From Nitriliruptorales bacterium (GTDB lineage: Bacteria > Actinomycetota > Nitriliruptoria > Euzebyales > Egibacteraceae), in assembly GCA_007133145.1 (NCBI GenBank), contig SLNF01000243.1, positions 1 through 12,372 on the forward strand: DNA of 12,372 nt, given 5' to 3'. Every line of letters begins with the position of its first letter. Position 1 is the first letter of the stretch. Below the pieces are notes generated by a model. It was given only the letters and a program-made list of their open reading frames with translations, did not search any database and was not told the DNA's origin. Position numbers and translations under genes: made by a program. This document shows, one piece after another, positions 1 to 10,669 of the stretch.

Positions 1-896
1 TCATCGAGGTCCTCGAGGAGCAGGGCATCGGCCGGCCGTCGACCTACGCGTCGATCATCGCCGTGCTCGTGCAGCGCGAGTACGTCCGCCTCGAGTCCCG
101 CCGCTTCTTCCCCACCCCGCTCGGGGAGGTCGTGACCGCCTACCTCAAGCAGCACTTCTCCGAGGTCGTCGACGTGTCCTTCACCGCGCGGATGGAGGCC
201 GAGCTCGACGAGGTCGCCGCGGGCTCGCAGCGCTGGGAGCCGATGGTCTCGGGCTTCCTCGACGAGGTCGACGGCTGGATCGCCGAGCGCAAGCCCGAGC
301 GGCCACGCATCCCCATCGAGGACGTGGCGTGCCCCGAGTGCGGTGCGGGCACGGAGAAGGTCTTCAGCGGCAAGTCGCGCCAGTGGTTCGCCTCCTGCGA
401 GCGCTGGCCCGACTGCAAGGGCACGTTGCCGCTCGACGAGTACGGCAACGTCACCACCGTCGAGGAGCTCCAGCCCGACGACGACGTGCCCTGCCCCGAG
501 TGCGGCAAGGGGATGATCCGCCGCCAAGGGCGCTTCGGACCCTTCTACGGCTGCCAGGACTACCCCTCCTGCAAGGGCATCGTCAACGTCGAGCAACGCA
601 TCGGCTTCGCCTGCCCGGCCTGCGGTGAGGGGCACCTCGTGCAGCGCACGAGCCGCTACGGCAAGCCCTTCTACGGCTGCAACCGCTACCCCGACTGCGA
701 GTTCGCACTGTGGACCCAGCCGCTGGCGCGGCCGTGCCCGGCCTGCGGGGGGCCGCTCAAGCCTCCGCGCAAGAACGCCAAGGTCCCCACCGGCACCTGC
801 GCGCACTGTGGCGAGAAGGTCGAGGTCGACCCCGACCCCGAGCGGGTGCAGCCCGAGGAGTTCGTGCCGGGTCGGCGCAGCGCCGCGCGCCGCTGA
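1..896 (+). CDS. topA: DNA topoisomerase I (type IA), C-terminal part, 5' truncated by window edge
   Basis: Type IA topoisomerase, which relaxes negatively supercoiled DNA by single-strand passage. The reading frame is open from position 3, and its first residues (IEVLEEQGIGRPSTYASII) are the conserved end of the catalytic core. The active-site tyrosine lies upstream, outside the window. After the core come four zinc-ribbon modules, each with two CxxC-type cysteine pairs, beginning near 330, 492, 612 and 735. The first three end in a C-x5-C pair with aromatic residues (FASCERWPDC, FYGCQDYPSC, FYGCNRYPDC), the usual topA C-terminal ribbons that bind single-stranded DNA. The fourth is more divergent, ending in CAHC. 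A short basic tail (GRRSAARR) follows. The start is not in the window. Position next to an MFS/tmk fusion and holB matches the order I recall from Streptomyces. Identity is very secure. Confidence 0.97.
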   Translation, partial: IEVLEEQGIGRPSTYASIIAVLVQREYVRLESRRFFPTPLGEVVTAYLKQHFSEVVDVSFTARMEAELDEVAAGSQRWEPMVSGFLDEVDGWIAERKPERPRIPIEDVACPECGAGTEKVFSGKSRQWFASCERWPDCKGTLPLDEYGNVTTVEELQPDDDVPCPECGKGMIRRQGRFGPFYGCQDYPSCKGIVNVEQRIGFACPACGEGHLVQRTSRYGKPFYGCNRYPDCEFALWTQPLARPCPACGGPLKPPRKNAKVPTGTCAHCGEKVEVDPDPERVQPEEFVPGRRSAARR

Positions 897-904
897 GGGG
901 GACG

Positions 905-940
905 GCCCACGGGGTCGCGGGCGCCCACGGGGGCTACCCT
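905..940 (+). promoter_or_regulatory. Possible promoter between topA and tmk, with a 10-bp direct repeat
   Basis: The topA/tmk gap contains TACCCT at 935-940, which fits the actinobacterial -10 pattern TANNNT. Just upstream, the 10-mer GCCCACGGGG occurs twice, at 905-914 and 923-932, 18 bases apart. No good -35 is visible 16-18 bases upstream. A start of transcription near 947 would fit. If real, tmk-holB could be transcribed independently of topA. Based on pattern only. Confidence 0.3.
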
Positions 941-955
941 GCGAGCGAGGCGGCG

Positions 956-3325
956 CTGACGCCGAGTCCGAGGCAGGGCGAGCGAAGGGGCCGAGCGATC
1001 GCCACCGCGAGCAGCGCGACGCAGGGCACGGTCGGCGCGAGGAGCGCCTACCGCGCGCTGCTGCGCAACCGCAACTACCGGCTGTGGTTCTTCGCGGCGC
1101 TGTCGTCGGGCCTCGGCGACTGGATCGGGCTCGTGGCCCTGCAGGCGCTCGTCATCAGCCTCTCCGCCGACGCCGGACAGGCCCGCCTCCAGCTCTTCGC
1201 CCTCGGCGGGATCATGATGGCCCGCCTGCTCCCGAGCTTGCTCATGGGGCCGGTCGCCGGCGTGCTCGCCGACCGCTACGACCGCAAGCGTCTGCTCGTC
1301 GTCACCAACCTCATGCGCGGAGGGCTGTTCGCGGTCATCGCCTTCACCGGTGACCTCGTGGCCCTCTTCGCGCTGACCTTCGCCGTCGAGACCTTCTCCC
1401 TGCTCTTCCTCTCGGCGAAGGACGCGCTGCTGCCCAACCTCGTCGATCGTCGCTACCTGCCGCAGGCCAACCAGCTCAACCTCCTCGTGACCTACGGCAC
1501 CCTGCCCTTCGGTGCGTTCGTCGGCACGGTCATGGTGCTCTTCGCCGGGGCGCTCGAGACGCTCGGCCTCGTGACGATCGAGCCGACGGTGGCCGCCCTG
1601 CTCGTCAACGCCCTCACGTTCCTCGTCGCCGCGGCGCTGCTCGGACGCCTGCGGCTCACGACGCAGGCGCGCCGCCCCCAGGACTCCCGTGAAGGGGGCG
1701 CGGGTGTCGTCGCCGAGCTCAAGGACGGCCTCCGCTTCATCCGCGACCTGCCGGTCATCCGCGCGCTCATCACCGGCGTCGTAGGCGTGTTCTTCGGCGC
1801 CGGGGCGGTCATCACCCTCGGGCCGGCGTTCGTGAGCCAGACCCTCGGCCGTCCCGAGACCGACTGGTTCACCCTCATGACCGCGGTGGGGGCCGGCCTC
1901 GTCGCCGGGCTCGCCGCCTCGCCGTTCCTCACGCGACGGGTGCGCAATGAGCGGGCCTTCGCCGTCGGCCTCGCCTCGACGGCGGCGATCGCGGTGGTCA
2001 TCGGGGTGCTGCAGTCCTACCTGCCGGTGCTCGTCGGCGGCGGCGCCCTCGGCTTCGCCGCGGGCTTCAGCTTCGTCATCGGCTACACGCTCCTGCAGCA
2101 CCACACCCGCAACGAGATCCGCGGCAAGACCTTCGCGGCGTTCTACACCTCGACGCGTGTGGCGATGTTCGCCTCCCTCGGGCTCGCCCCGTTCGTCGCC
2201 GGCGCGATCGGGCAGGGCACGCTCATCGTCGGCGGCGGCATCGTGACGATGTCGGGGGTGCGGATCACGATCATCCTCGCGGGACTCGTGGCCTTCGTCG
2301 CCGCGTTCGTCTCCGGCCGCGGGCTGTGGCGGGTTGGCGGCGAGGAGGCCCGTCCGGTGCGGCTGCTGCAGGGGGCGCCGCTCGCCACGACCGGGCGCTT
2401 CATCGTCTTCGAGGGCGGGGAGGGCACCGGCAAGTCGACCCAGGTGGGGGCGCTGGCGACGACGCTGCGGGCGGAGGGCTACGACGTCGTCGTCACCCGC
2501 GAGCCCGGCGGCCCACCGGTGGCCGAGCGCATCCGCGAGGTGCTCCTCGACCCCGACGCCGGGGACATGGACGCCCGCACCGAGGCGCTGCTCTACGCCG
2601 CCGCGCGCGCCGAACACGTCGCGGAGGTCATCCGCCCCGCGCTCGAGGAGGGCAAGGTCGTGATCTCCGACCGCTTCCTCGACAGCTCGCTCGTCTACCA
2701 GGGCATGGCCCGCGGCTTGGGCGAGGACAACGTCGGCGAGATCAACCGCTGGGCCGTCGAAGGCCTGCTTCCCGACGCCGTCGTCCTGCTCACGCTCGAC
2801 GTCGACGAGGGGCTGCGCCGGGCGCGCGGGCGCACCGCCGCCGACGCCCGCGCCGGCGACGGCGACGGCGAGGAGCGCGACGACGCCGGGCCCGGCGCGG
2901 GGCAAGAGCAGGAGGCCGGTGAGGCGCCCGCCGGTGACCGGCTCGAGCGGGAGAGCCTCGCCTTCCACCGCGAGGTCGCGCGCGGCTTCCTGCGGCTCGC
3001 GAAGCTCCACCGCCACCGCTTCGTCGTGCTCGACGCGTCCGGCGTGCCCGAGGAGGTCGCACGGCAGGTCCGCGTCGGCCTGCACCCGTGGCTCCCCCTG
3101 GAGGCCGGCGAGGCCGAGACCGTCGCCGGGGCCGCGGCCGGCTCGGGGCGGGGGGCCGCCGAAGCCAGGGGGGAGGCCGCCGGTTCGGCGCAGGACGCCA
3201 CCGGCACCGACCGGGCAGCGGCGTCCGCGAGCGCCTCCGAGGAGGAGCGCGCCGCGGGCTCCGACCGGGCCGCCACGTCCCCGCGCCCCTCCGACGAGGA
3301 GCTCTCGGAGGGCCGCCGTCGATGA
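956..3325 (+). CDS. tmk: Fused MFS membrane transporter / thymidylate kinase
   Basis: The kinase half phosphorylates dTMP to dTDP for DNA synthesis. Its P-loop is GGEGTGKST (2414-2440), followed by REPGG and the DRF motif in SDRFLDSSLVYQG (from 2666). The N-terminal half, to about 2340, is a hydrophobic many-helix MFS domain. It has a motif-A-like GVLADRYDRKR loop after the second helix. A linker of about 25 residues joins the halves. The same fusion beside topA and holB is, as I recall, known in Streptomyces, so it is not a sequencing artefact. Oddities: the kinase lid contains an inserted acidic stretch (about 2834-2932), and the C-terminus has a low-complexity tail with a duplicated 16-residue unit (3203-3304). 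The start is uncertain. No ATG, GTG or TTG lies in frame between 737 and 1132. GTG 1133 would cut into the first membrane helix, while GTG 710 or 734 would lie deep inside topA. CTG 956 (GAGG five bases upstream) and ATC 998 (GAAGGGG upstream) are possible. I used 956. The transported substrate is unknown. Confidence 0.9.
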   Translation: MTPSPRQGERRGRAIATASSATQGTVGARSAYRALLRNRNYRLWFFAALSSGLGDWIGLVALQALVISLSADAGQARLQLFALGGIMMARLLPSLLMGPVAGVLADRYDRKRLLVVTNLMRGGLFAVIAFTGDLVALFALTFAVETFSLLFLSAKDALLPNLVDRRYLPQANQLNLLVTYGTLPFGAFVGTVMVLFAGALETLGLVTIEPTVAALLVNALTFLVAAALLGRLRLTTQARRPQDSREGGAGVVAELKDGLRFIRDLPVIRALITGVVGVFFGAGAVITLGPAFVSQTLGRPETDWFTLMTAVGAGLVAGLAASPFLTRRVRNERAFAVGLASTAAIAVVIGVLQSYLPVLVGGGALGFAAGFSFVIGYTLLQHHTRNEIRGKTFAAFYTSTRVAMFASLGLAPFVAGAIGQGTLIVGGGIVTMSGVRITIILAGLVAFVAAFVSGRGLWRVGGEEARPVRLLQGAPLATTGRFIVFEGGEGTGKSTQVGALATTLRAEGYDVVVTREPGGPPVAERIREVLLDPDAGDMDARTEALLYAAARAEHVAEVIRPALEEGKVVISDRFLDSSLVYQGMARGLGEDNVGEINRWAVEGLLPDAVVLLTLDVDEGLRRARGRTAADARAGDGDGEERDDAGPGAGQEQEAGEAPAGDRLERESLAFHREVARGFLRLAKLHRHRFVVLDASGVPEEVARQVRVGLHPWLPLEAGEAETVAGAAAGSGRGAAEARGEAAGSAQDATGTDRAAASASASEEERAAGSDRAATSPRPSDEELSEGRRR
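3203..3304 (+). repeat. Duplicated 48-bp coding unit in the tmk C-terminal tail
   Basis: Positions 3203-3250 and 3257-3304 encode two related 16-residue stretches, GTDRAAASASASEEER and GSDRAATSPRPSDEEL, separated by Ala-Ala. Both read G-[TS]-D-R-A-A, then Ser/Ala/Pro-rich residues, then an acidic end. This is an in-frame tandem duplication in a disordered tail that follows the kinase fold. Confidence 0.7.
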
Positions 3326-4479
3326 GCGCCCCCGCCTCCCACGCCCCGGCGCCGGCCCTCTGGCAGATCCCCGGGCAGGCGCGTGTCGTCGAGGTCCTCC
3401 AGCGCGCGGTCGCCGGCGGCGAGCTCGGCCACGCCTGGGCGTTCACCGGGCCCGAGGGGGTCGGCCAGGAGCAGGCGGCGCGCTCGCTGACCGCCGCGCT
3501 CGTCTGCCCCCACGAGCCCACCGGCTGCGGCGTCTGCAAGGCCTGCGAGCGGGCGCTCGCGGGGACCCATCCGGCGCTGCAGGCCTTCTCGCCGACCGGG
3601 GCGCTGCACCGCGTCGAGGACGTGCGGACCCGCTGGCTGCCCGCGGCTGCGCTGTCGGCGGGGGAGGGGGGGTGGAAGATCCTCCACGTGCGGATGGCCG
3701 ACCGCATGAACCTCGCGGCGGCCAACGCCTTCCTCAAGGGCCTCGAGGAGCCCCCGGGGCGGACGGTCTGGCTGCTCGACGTCGCCGACCCCGACGCGCT
3801 GCCCGAGACGATCCTCTCGCGCTGCCGGCCGCTGCGCTTCGCCGCGCTCGACGCGTCGACCCTCGCCGACCTCGCGGCCGACCTCCCCTTCGACGACGAC
3901 GAGGACCGGGCGCTCGCGGTGCGGGCGTGCCTCGGCTCGCCGGCCCGCCTCGCCGAGCTCGCCGACGGGGGGCTGGCCGCCCTGCGGCGGCATCGCGCCG
4001 TGCTGAGGAGGATGCGCGCCGAGACCCAGGCGGTGGCCCTCGAGGAGGCCTTCGCCATCGAGCAGCGCGCGGAGGCCCACGCGAAGGCCGCGGAGAGGGC
4101 AGTTGCCGAGCAGCGCAGGAGACTGGAGGAGGCCCACGGGGGGTCGCTGCCGCGCGAGCTCGCCGCCGAGCTCGACAGCGCCGAGACCCGGCGCAAGCGC
4201 GACGCGCGCACCGCGGTCGTGCGCGGCGCCCTCGACGACCTCGCCTCGTGGTACCGCGACGTCCTGCTCGTGGCCACCGGCGGGGATCCCGCCGAGGCGG
4301 TCCACGCCGACGACCCGGAGGGCCTGGTCGCCGACGCCGCAGTGGTGCGCCCGCCGGCGCTGCTGGCCGGGCTCGACGCGATCCTCGCGACGCGCGAGGC
4401 CCTGGCCGCCAACGCCCAGCCACGGCTCGCCGTCGAGGCCCTCCTCATGGGGCTGGCCGCCGACGCGCTCGGTCGGTAG
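3322..4479 (+). CDS. holB: DNA polymerase III clamp-loader delta' subunit
   Basis: Delta' is the stator of the clamp loader that places the sliding clamp on DNA. The 385-residue product starts at ATG 3322, overlapping the tmk stop in ATGA, so translation is probably coupled. The start is also where family similarity begins (LWQIPGQARVVEVLQRA). The zinc module has cysteines 62, 69, 72 and 75, and the conserved SRC motif is at residues 166-168. The Walker A position (about 41-52) reads GPEGVGQEQ. Lysine and Ser/Thr are both replaced, so this subunit should not bind ATP, as is typical of delta'. A long charged helical segment (about residues 250-315) ends in a RKRDARTAVVRGALDDLASW-type stretch. 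That stretch followed by YRDVLL is familiar from actinobacterial HolB. Neighbours agree with a replication operon. Confidence 0.93.
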   Translation: MSAPASHAPAPALWQIPGQARVVEVLQRAVAGGELGHAWAFTGPEGVGQEQAARSLTAALVCPHEPTGCGVCKACERALAGTHPALQAFSPTGALHRVEDVRTRWLPAAALSAGEGGWKILHVRMADRMNLAAANAFLKGLEEPPGRTVWLLDVADPDALPETILSRCRPLRFAALDASTLADLAADLPFDDDEDRALAVRACLGSPARLAELADGGLAALRRHRAVLRRMRAETQAVALEEAFAIEQRAEAHAKAAERAVAEQRRRLEEAHGGSLPRELAAELDSAETRRKRDARTAVVRGALDDLASWYRDVLLVATGGDPAEAVHADDPEGLVADAAVVRPPALLAGLDAILATREALAANAQPRLAVEALLMGLAADALGR

Positions 4480-4498
4480 GGCCGTCCGCACCGCCGAC

Positions 4499-4525
4499 GA
4501 TCGTCCCCGCAGGCGCGGGACCATC
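4499..4525 (+). terminator. Imperfect hairpin after holB, possible terminator
   Basis: GATCGTCCCCGC (4499-4510) can pair with GCGGGACCATC (4515-4525) across the four-base loop AGGC, with one mismatch and one bulged C. It begins about 20 bases after the holB stop and ahead of nifJ. There is no T-run after it, so it would be a U-less terminator of the kind common in high-GC actinobacteria, or only an RNA hairpin. Confidence 0.35.
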
Positions 4526-4536
4526 GGCATGATCCC

Positions 4537-4560
4537 CAACGTGTCGGTGCGCCTACGTTG
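4537..4560. promoter_or_regulatory. Inverted repeat upstream of nifJ, possible operator
   Basis: CAACGT (4537-4542) and ACGTTG (4555-4560) form a perfect 6-bp inverted repeat with a 12-base spacer, centred about 76 bases before the nifJ ATG. TACGTT (4554-4559) within it resembles a -10 box, but no matching -35 is seen. The holB/nifJ gap (4480-4624) holds no other recognisable element apart from the hairpin above and the ribosome-binding site GGAGGT at 4614-4619. Confidence 0.25.
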
Positions 4561-4624
4561 CGCCCGCCACCCTGCTGCGGCGTTGTGACCGCGTGCGCAG
4601 CGCCCCTGTCTCCGGAGGTCAGCA

Positions 4625-8238
<3,614 letters not shown>

Positions 8239-8239
<1 letters not shown>

Positions 8240-9243
8240 TGGACCTCTCGACGCGCTACCTCGGGCTGGCGCTGCGCTCGCCGGTGGTGGCTTCCTGCGG
8301 ACCGCTGACCGGCAGGCTCGACACGCTCGCCGAACTCGACGACGCCGGCGTGGGCGCGGTGGTGCTGCCGTCGCTCTTCGAGGAGCAGCTCACCCACGAG
8401 CAACTCGAGATCGACGCGATGCTCTCCCAGAGCGCGGAGGGCTTCGGCGAGGCGATGTCGTTCTTCCCCGACCTCAGCGACTACAACACCGGGCCGGACC
8501 GCTACCTCGACCTCGTCGCCGACGCCAAGGAGCGGCTGTCCTGCCCGGTCATCGCCTCGCTCAACGGCACGACCGAGGGCGGCTGGTTGCGCTACGCCAA
8601 GCTCCTCGAGGAGGCCGGCGCCGACGCCATCGAGCTCAACGTCTACCTCGTGGCCGCCGACGCCGAGGCCACGAGCGAGGAGGTCGAGGCCCGCTACACC
8701 GACCTCGTCGCCGCGCTGCGCCCCGAGATCGCCGTCCCGCTCGCCGTGAAGGTCGGCTCGCAGTTCACGTCGATCCCCGCGAGCATGCAGCGGATCGTCG
8801 CCGCCGGCGCCGACGGCCTCGTGCTCTTCAACCGCTTCTACCAGCCCGACATCGACCTCGAGACCCTCGAGGTCACCCCCAACCTCGTGCTGTCGAGCTC
8901 CGATGAGATGCGCCTGCCGATGCGCTGGATCGCGATCCTCTACGGCCGCATCCAGGCCTCGCTCGCGCTCACGAGCGGCATCCACACCTCCGAGGACCTC
9001 GCCAAGGCGCTGCTCGCCGGCGCCGACGTCGCGATGACGACCTCGGCGGTGCTCAAGCACGGCGCCGCCCACGTCGGGGTGCTCCTGCGTGAGCTCGAGC
9101 ACTGGATGGCCGAGGAGGAGTACGAGAGCGTCGCCCAGCTCAAGGGCAGCGTGAGCCAGGAGGCCACCGCCGACCCGGCGGCCTTCGAGCGGGCGAACTA
9201 CATCGACACGCTCGCGTCGTACACGACGCCGTTCCGGACCTGA
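8239..9243 (+). CDS. Dihydroorotate-dehydrogenase-like FMN barrel protein, PFOR-associated
   Basis: A 334-residue TIM-barrel protein of the DHOD-like family. It begins LGLALRSPVVASCGPLT, the usual DHOD opening strand, and has the late FMN-phosphate region TSGIHTSEDLAKALLAGAD followed by VAMTTSAVLKHG. The motif FNRFYQPDIDLETLEV and the end YESVAQLKGSVSQ are what I recall from the DHOD-like proteins found beside nifJ. Where true DHODs have an ELNxSCPN-type segment, this protein has ELNVYLVAADAEA. The catalytic Cys/Ser base is therefore not evident, and pyrimidine synthesis is unlikely to be its job. The start is ATG 8239, four bases after AGGAGG (8229-8234). It overlaps the nifJ stop in TGATG, so the two proteins are likely made together. 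GTG 8236 is too close to the ribosome-binding site. A ferredoxin-linked flavoenzyme role is inference. Confidence 0.88.
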
Positions 9244-9249
9244 GCGAGA

Positions 9250-9285
9250 CCGTCCCGGCGGGCGCCGCGGTGCCGGCCGGGACGG
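9250..9285 (+). terminator. Strong hairpin after the nifJ/DHOD-like operon
   Basis: CCGTCCCGGC (9250-9259) pairs perfectly with GCCGGGACGG (9276-9285). The 16-base loop itself contains a near-palindrome around CCGCGG. It sits 7 bases after the DHOD-like stop and before the next promoter. No T-run follows. Position and stability suggest transcription termination or 3'-end protection. Confidence 0.55.
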
Positions 9286-9343
9286 CGCGGCACGCGCCTC
9301 CCCCGTCTTCGACGCGTGGGGGGTACATGAGGCTGCGCGGCGG

Positions 9344-9380
9344 GTGAAGGCCGTCGGGGCCGCTGGTACCGTTCGCCTCG
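9344..9380 (+). promoter_or_regulatory. Predicted promoter giving a leaderless SCO1 transcript
   Basis: TACCGT at 9367-9372 fits TANNNT, and GTGAAG at 9344-9349 (three of six matches to TTGACA) lies 17 bases upstream of it. Transcription would begin about 7-9 bases after the -10, at or next to ATG 9381. No Shine-Dalgarno precedes that ATG. Both points fit a leaderless mRNA, which is common in actinobacteria. Confidence 0.5.
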
Positions 9381-10106
9381 ATGGGTCGGGTCCGTGCGTT
9401 GCCACCTCGACTGCGGGCGCTGGCCGCCGGCGCGGTCCTCCTCGCCGTCGGCGCGCTCGCGGTGCTCGCCACCACGCTCACGGGCAGCGCCGACGAGGCT
9501 CCGTCGGCCGCCGCGCTCGCCGAGCACCCCGGGGCGCAGCTGCTGCAGAACCCGCTGCCCAACCCCGAGGCGACGGGCTTCCACGGCGCGGTGCTCGCCG
9601 AGCCGATCCCCCGGCCGGACTTCGTGCTCACCGACACCGACGGGCAGCCCTTCGACTTCGCCGAGGAGACCGCCGGCGAGCCGACCCTGCTCTACGTCGG
9701 CTACACGAGCTGCCCCGACATCTGTCCCGCGCACCTCGCGCAGATCGCCGGGGCGATGGAGGAGGCCGGCCTCGACACCGGGGACCTGCGCGTCGTCTTC
9801 GTCACCGCCGACCCCGCGCGCGACGACGCCGAGCGCCTCGCGCGCTACCTCGCGGCCTTCGACGAGGGCTTCACCGGGCTGACCGGCACCCCCGAGGAGG
9901 TCGACGCCGCGCTCGCCGCGCTCGGCCAGCCCGCCGCGGAGGTCTTCGGCGAGCGCCCCGACGGCTCCTACGAGGTCACCCACCCCTCACAGGTGCTCGC
10001 CTTCGGCGCCGACGACACCGCCCGTCTCGTCTTCCCGTTCGGCACGAGTCGCGAGGGCTGGGTCGCCGACCTGCCCCGCCTCGTCGCAGGAGAGCGCCCC
10101 TCATGA
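9381..10106 (+). CDS. SCO1/SenC-family copper chaperone, membrane-anchored (first copy)
   Basis: SCO proteins bind copper outside the membrane and help build the CuA centre of cytochrome c oxidase. The 241-residue product has a basic N-terminus, one hydrophobic segment (about residues 13-33) without a lipobox, and a thioredoxin-like domain. The Cu ligands are all present: C111 and C115 in TSCPDICP, and H201 in EVTHPSQVLAF. The TADPARD strand is also typical. It is therefore likely to be anchored by an uncleaved helix facing outward. The ATG start is favoured because it falls at the predicted transcription start and gives a proper membrane anchor. It overlaps the next gene in ATGA. A second SCO1 follows two genes downstream, so the two may divide thiol-reduction and copper-transfer work. 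That division is inference. Confidence 0.93.
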   Translation: MGRVRALPPRLRALAAGAVLLAVGALAVLATTLTGSADEAPSAAALAEHPGAQLLQNPLPNPEATGFHGAVLAEPIPRPDFVLTDTDGQPFDFAEETAGEPTLLYVGYTSCPDICPAHLAQIAGAMEEAGLDTGDLRVVFVTADPARDDAERLARYLAAFDEGFTGLTGTPEEVDAALAALGQPAAEVFGERPDGSYEVTHPSQVLAFGADDTARLVFPFGTSREGWVADLPRLVAGERPS

Positions 10107-10669
10107 CCCGCCTCGCGGCCTCCCTGACCGCCCTCGCCCTGCTCGGCCTCAGCCTCGGCTGCGCCGCCGAGGACCCGGGCGAGGCCTCGCCCCCGGAGGT
10201 CACCGGCGCCGAGACCCCCGAGCCCGCCGCGCCCGACGTCGCCGCGGTCTACGCGACGATCGGCGATCCTGGACCGCAGGGCGACACCCTCGTCGCGGCG
10301 CGCACCGACGTCGCCGCGCGCGTCGAGCTCCACGAGTCGGTCATCGACGATGACGGCAGCGCGCGGATGGTCGAGCTCGAGGACGGCATCGAGGTCGCCG
10401 CCGGCGAGGGGGTCACCCTCGAGCGCGGTGGGCTGCACGTCATGCTCATGGGCCTCGAGACCGAGCTCGCCGAGGGCGACACCTACGAGCTCACCCTCGC
10501 GTTCGCCCGCGGTGGGGAGGTCACCGTCGACGTCGACGTCGTGCCGACCGTCGGCGGGCATGGCGAGCACGGCGAGCATGGCGAGCATGGCGACCACGGG
10601 GACCACGGGGACCACGGTGAGCACGGCGACCACGGCGAGGGGGAGGGCCGCGATGACGACGCGGGCTAG
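10103..10669 (+). CDS. PCuAC-type copper-binding lipoprotein with His-rich tail
   Basis: PCuAC (DUF461) proteins carry Cu(I) in the periplasm or outer face and pass it to SCO1 or directly to CuA. The 188-residue product has a signal peptide ending in a lipobox-like SLGC (Cys20), so it is probably a lipoprotein. The family copper ligands are present as H77, M89, H112 and M114 (LHVMLMGL). The spacing follows the H-x10-M-x21-HxM scheme, except that the second gap is 22. The methionine that often follows the first His is Glu here. A C-terminal run of nine G-[G/E/D]-H units would supply extra copper sites. The start at ATG 10103 overlaps the first SCO1 stop (ATGA). The last 17 bases overlap the second SCO1. 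Sitting between two SCO genes strongly supports a copper-delivery role. Confidence 0.9.
   Translation: MTRLAASLTALALLGLSLGCAAEDPGEASPPEVTGAETPEPAAPDVAAVYATIGDPGPQGDTLVAARTDVAARVELHESVIDDDGSARMVELEDGIEVAAGEGVTLERGGLHVMLMGLETELAEGDTYELTLAFARGGEVTVDVDVVPTVGGHGEHGEHGEHGDHGDHGDHGEHGDHGEGEGRDDDAG
10556..10633 (+). repeat. Nine tandem 9-bp units coding Gly-[Gly/Glu/Asp]-His
   Basis: Histidine codons occur every 9 bases from 10559 to 10631. The units vary silently (GGC/GGG/GGT, GAG/GAC, CAC/CAT). The periodicity is protein-level copper-binding sequence and also a slippage-prone DNA repeat. Confidence 0.85.

Noticed and set aside
1133..1135. GTG as the start of the MFS-tmk protein
   Set aside because: It would remove most of the first membrane helix, which looks like real MFS sequence. 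It remains the nearest ordinary start codon downstream.
686..3085. Long open frame on the - strand opposite tmk
   Set aside because: Its predicted protein is low-complexity, rich in Arg/Asp/Glu/His/Gly, with no recognisable fold. It mirrors the G/C-rich third positions of the + strand gene.
3442..3477. Broken P-loop in holB as a sign of a pseudogene
   Set aside because: Delta' subunits commonly lack a working Walker A. The zinc cysteines, SRC motif and full length are intact.
4529..4588. A 19-codon ORF upstream of nifJ (starts MIPNVSVRLRC)
   Set aside because: Considered as a leader peptide. No ribosome-binding site and no regulatory residue run was seen, and the length is expected by chance.
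9344..10102. Upstream extension of the PCuAC frame through the first SCO1
   Set aside because: The extension is an Arg-rich shadow of SCO1. ATG 10103 gives a proper signal peptide with lipobox and an ATGA overlap.
10556..10633. Short tandem repeat as a possible CRISPR array or non-coding satellite
   Set aside because: The units are 9 bases long, have no spacers, and stay in frame within a PCuAC protein, where a His-rich tail makes sense.
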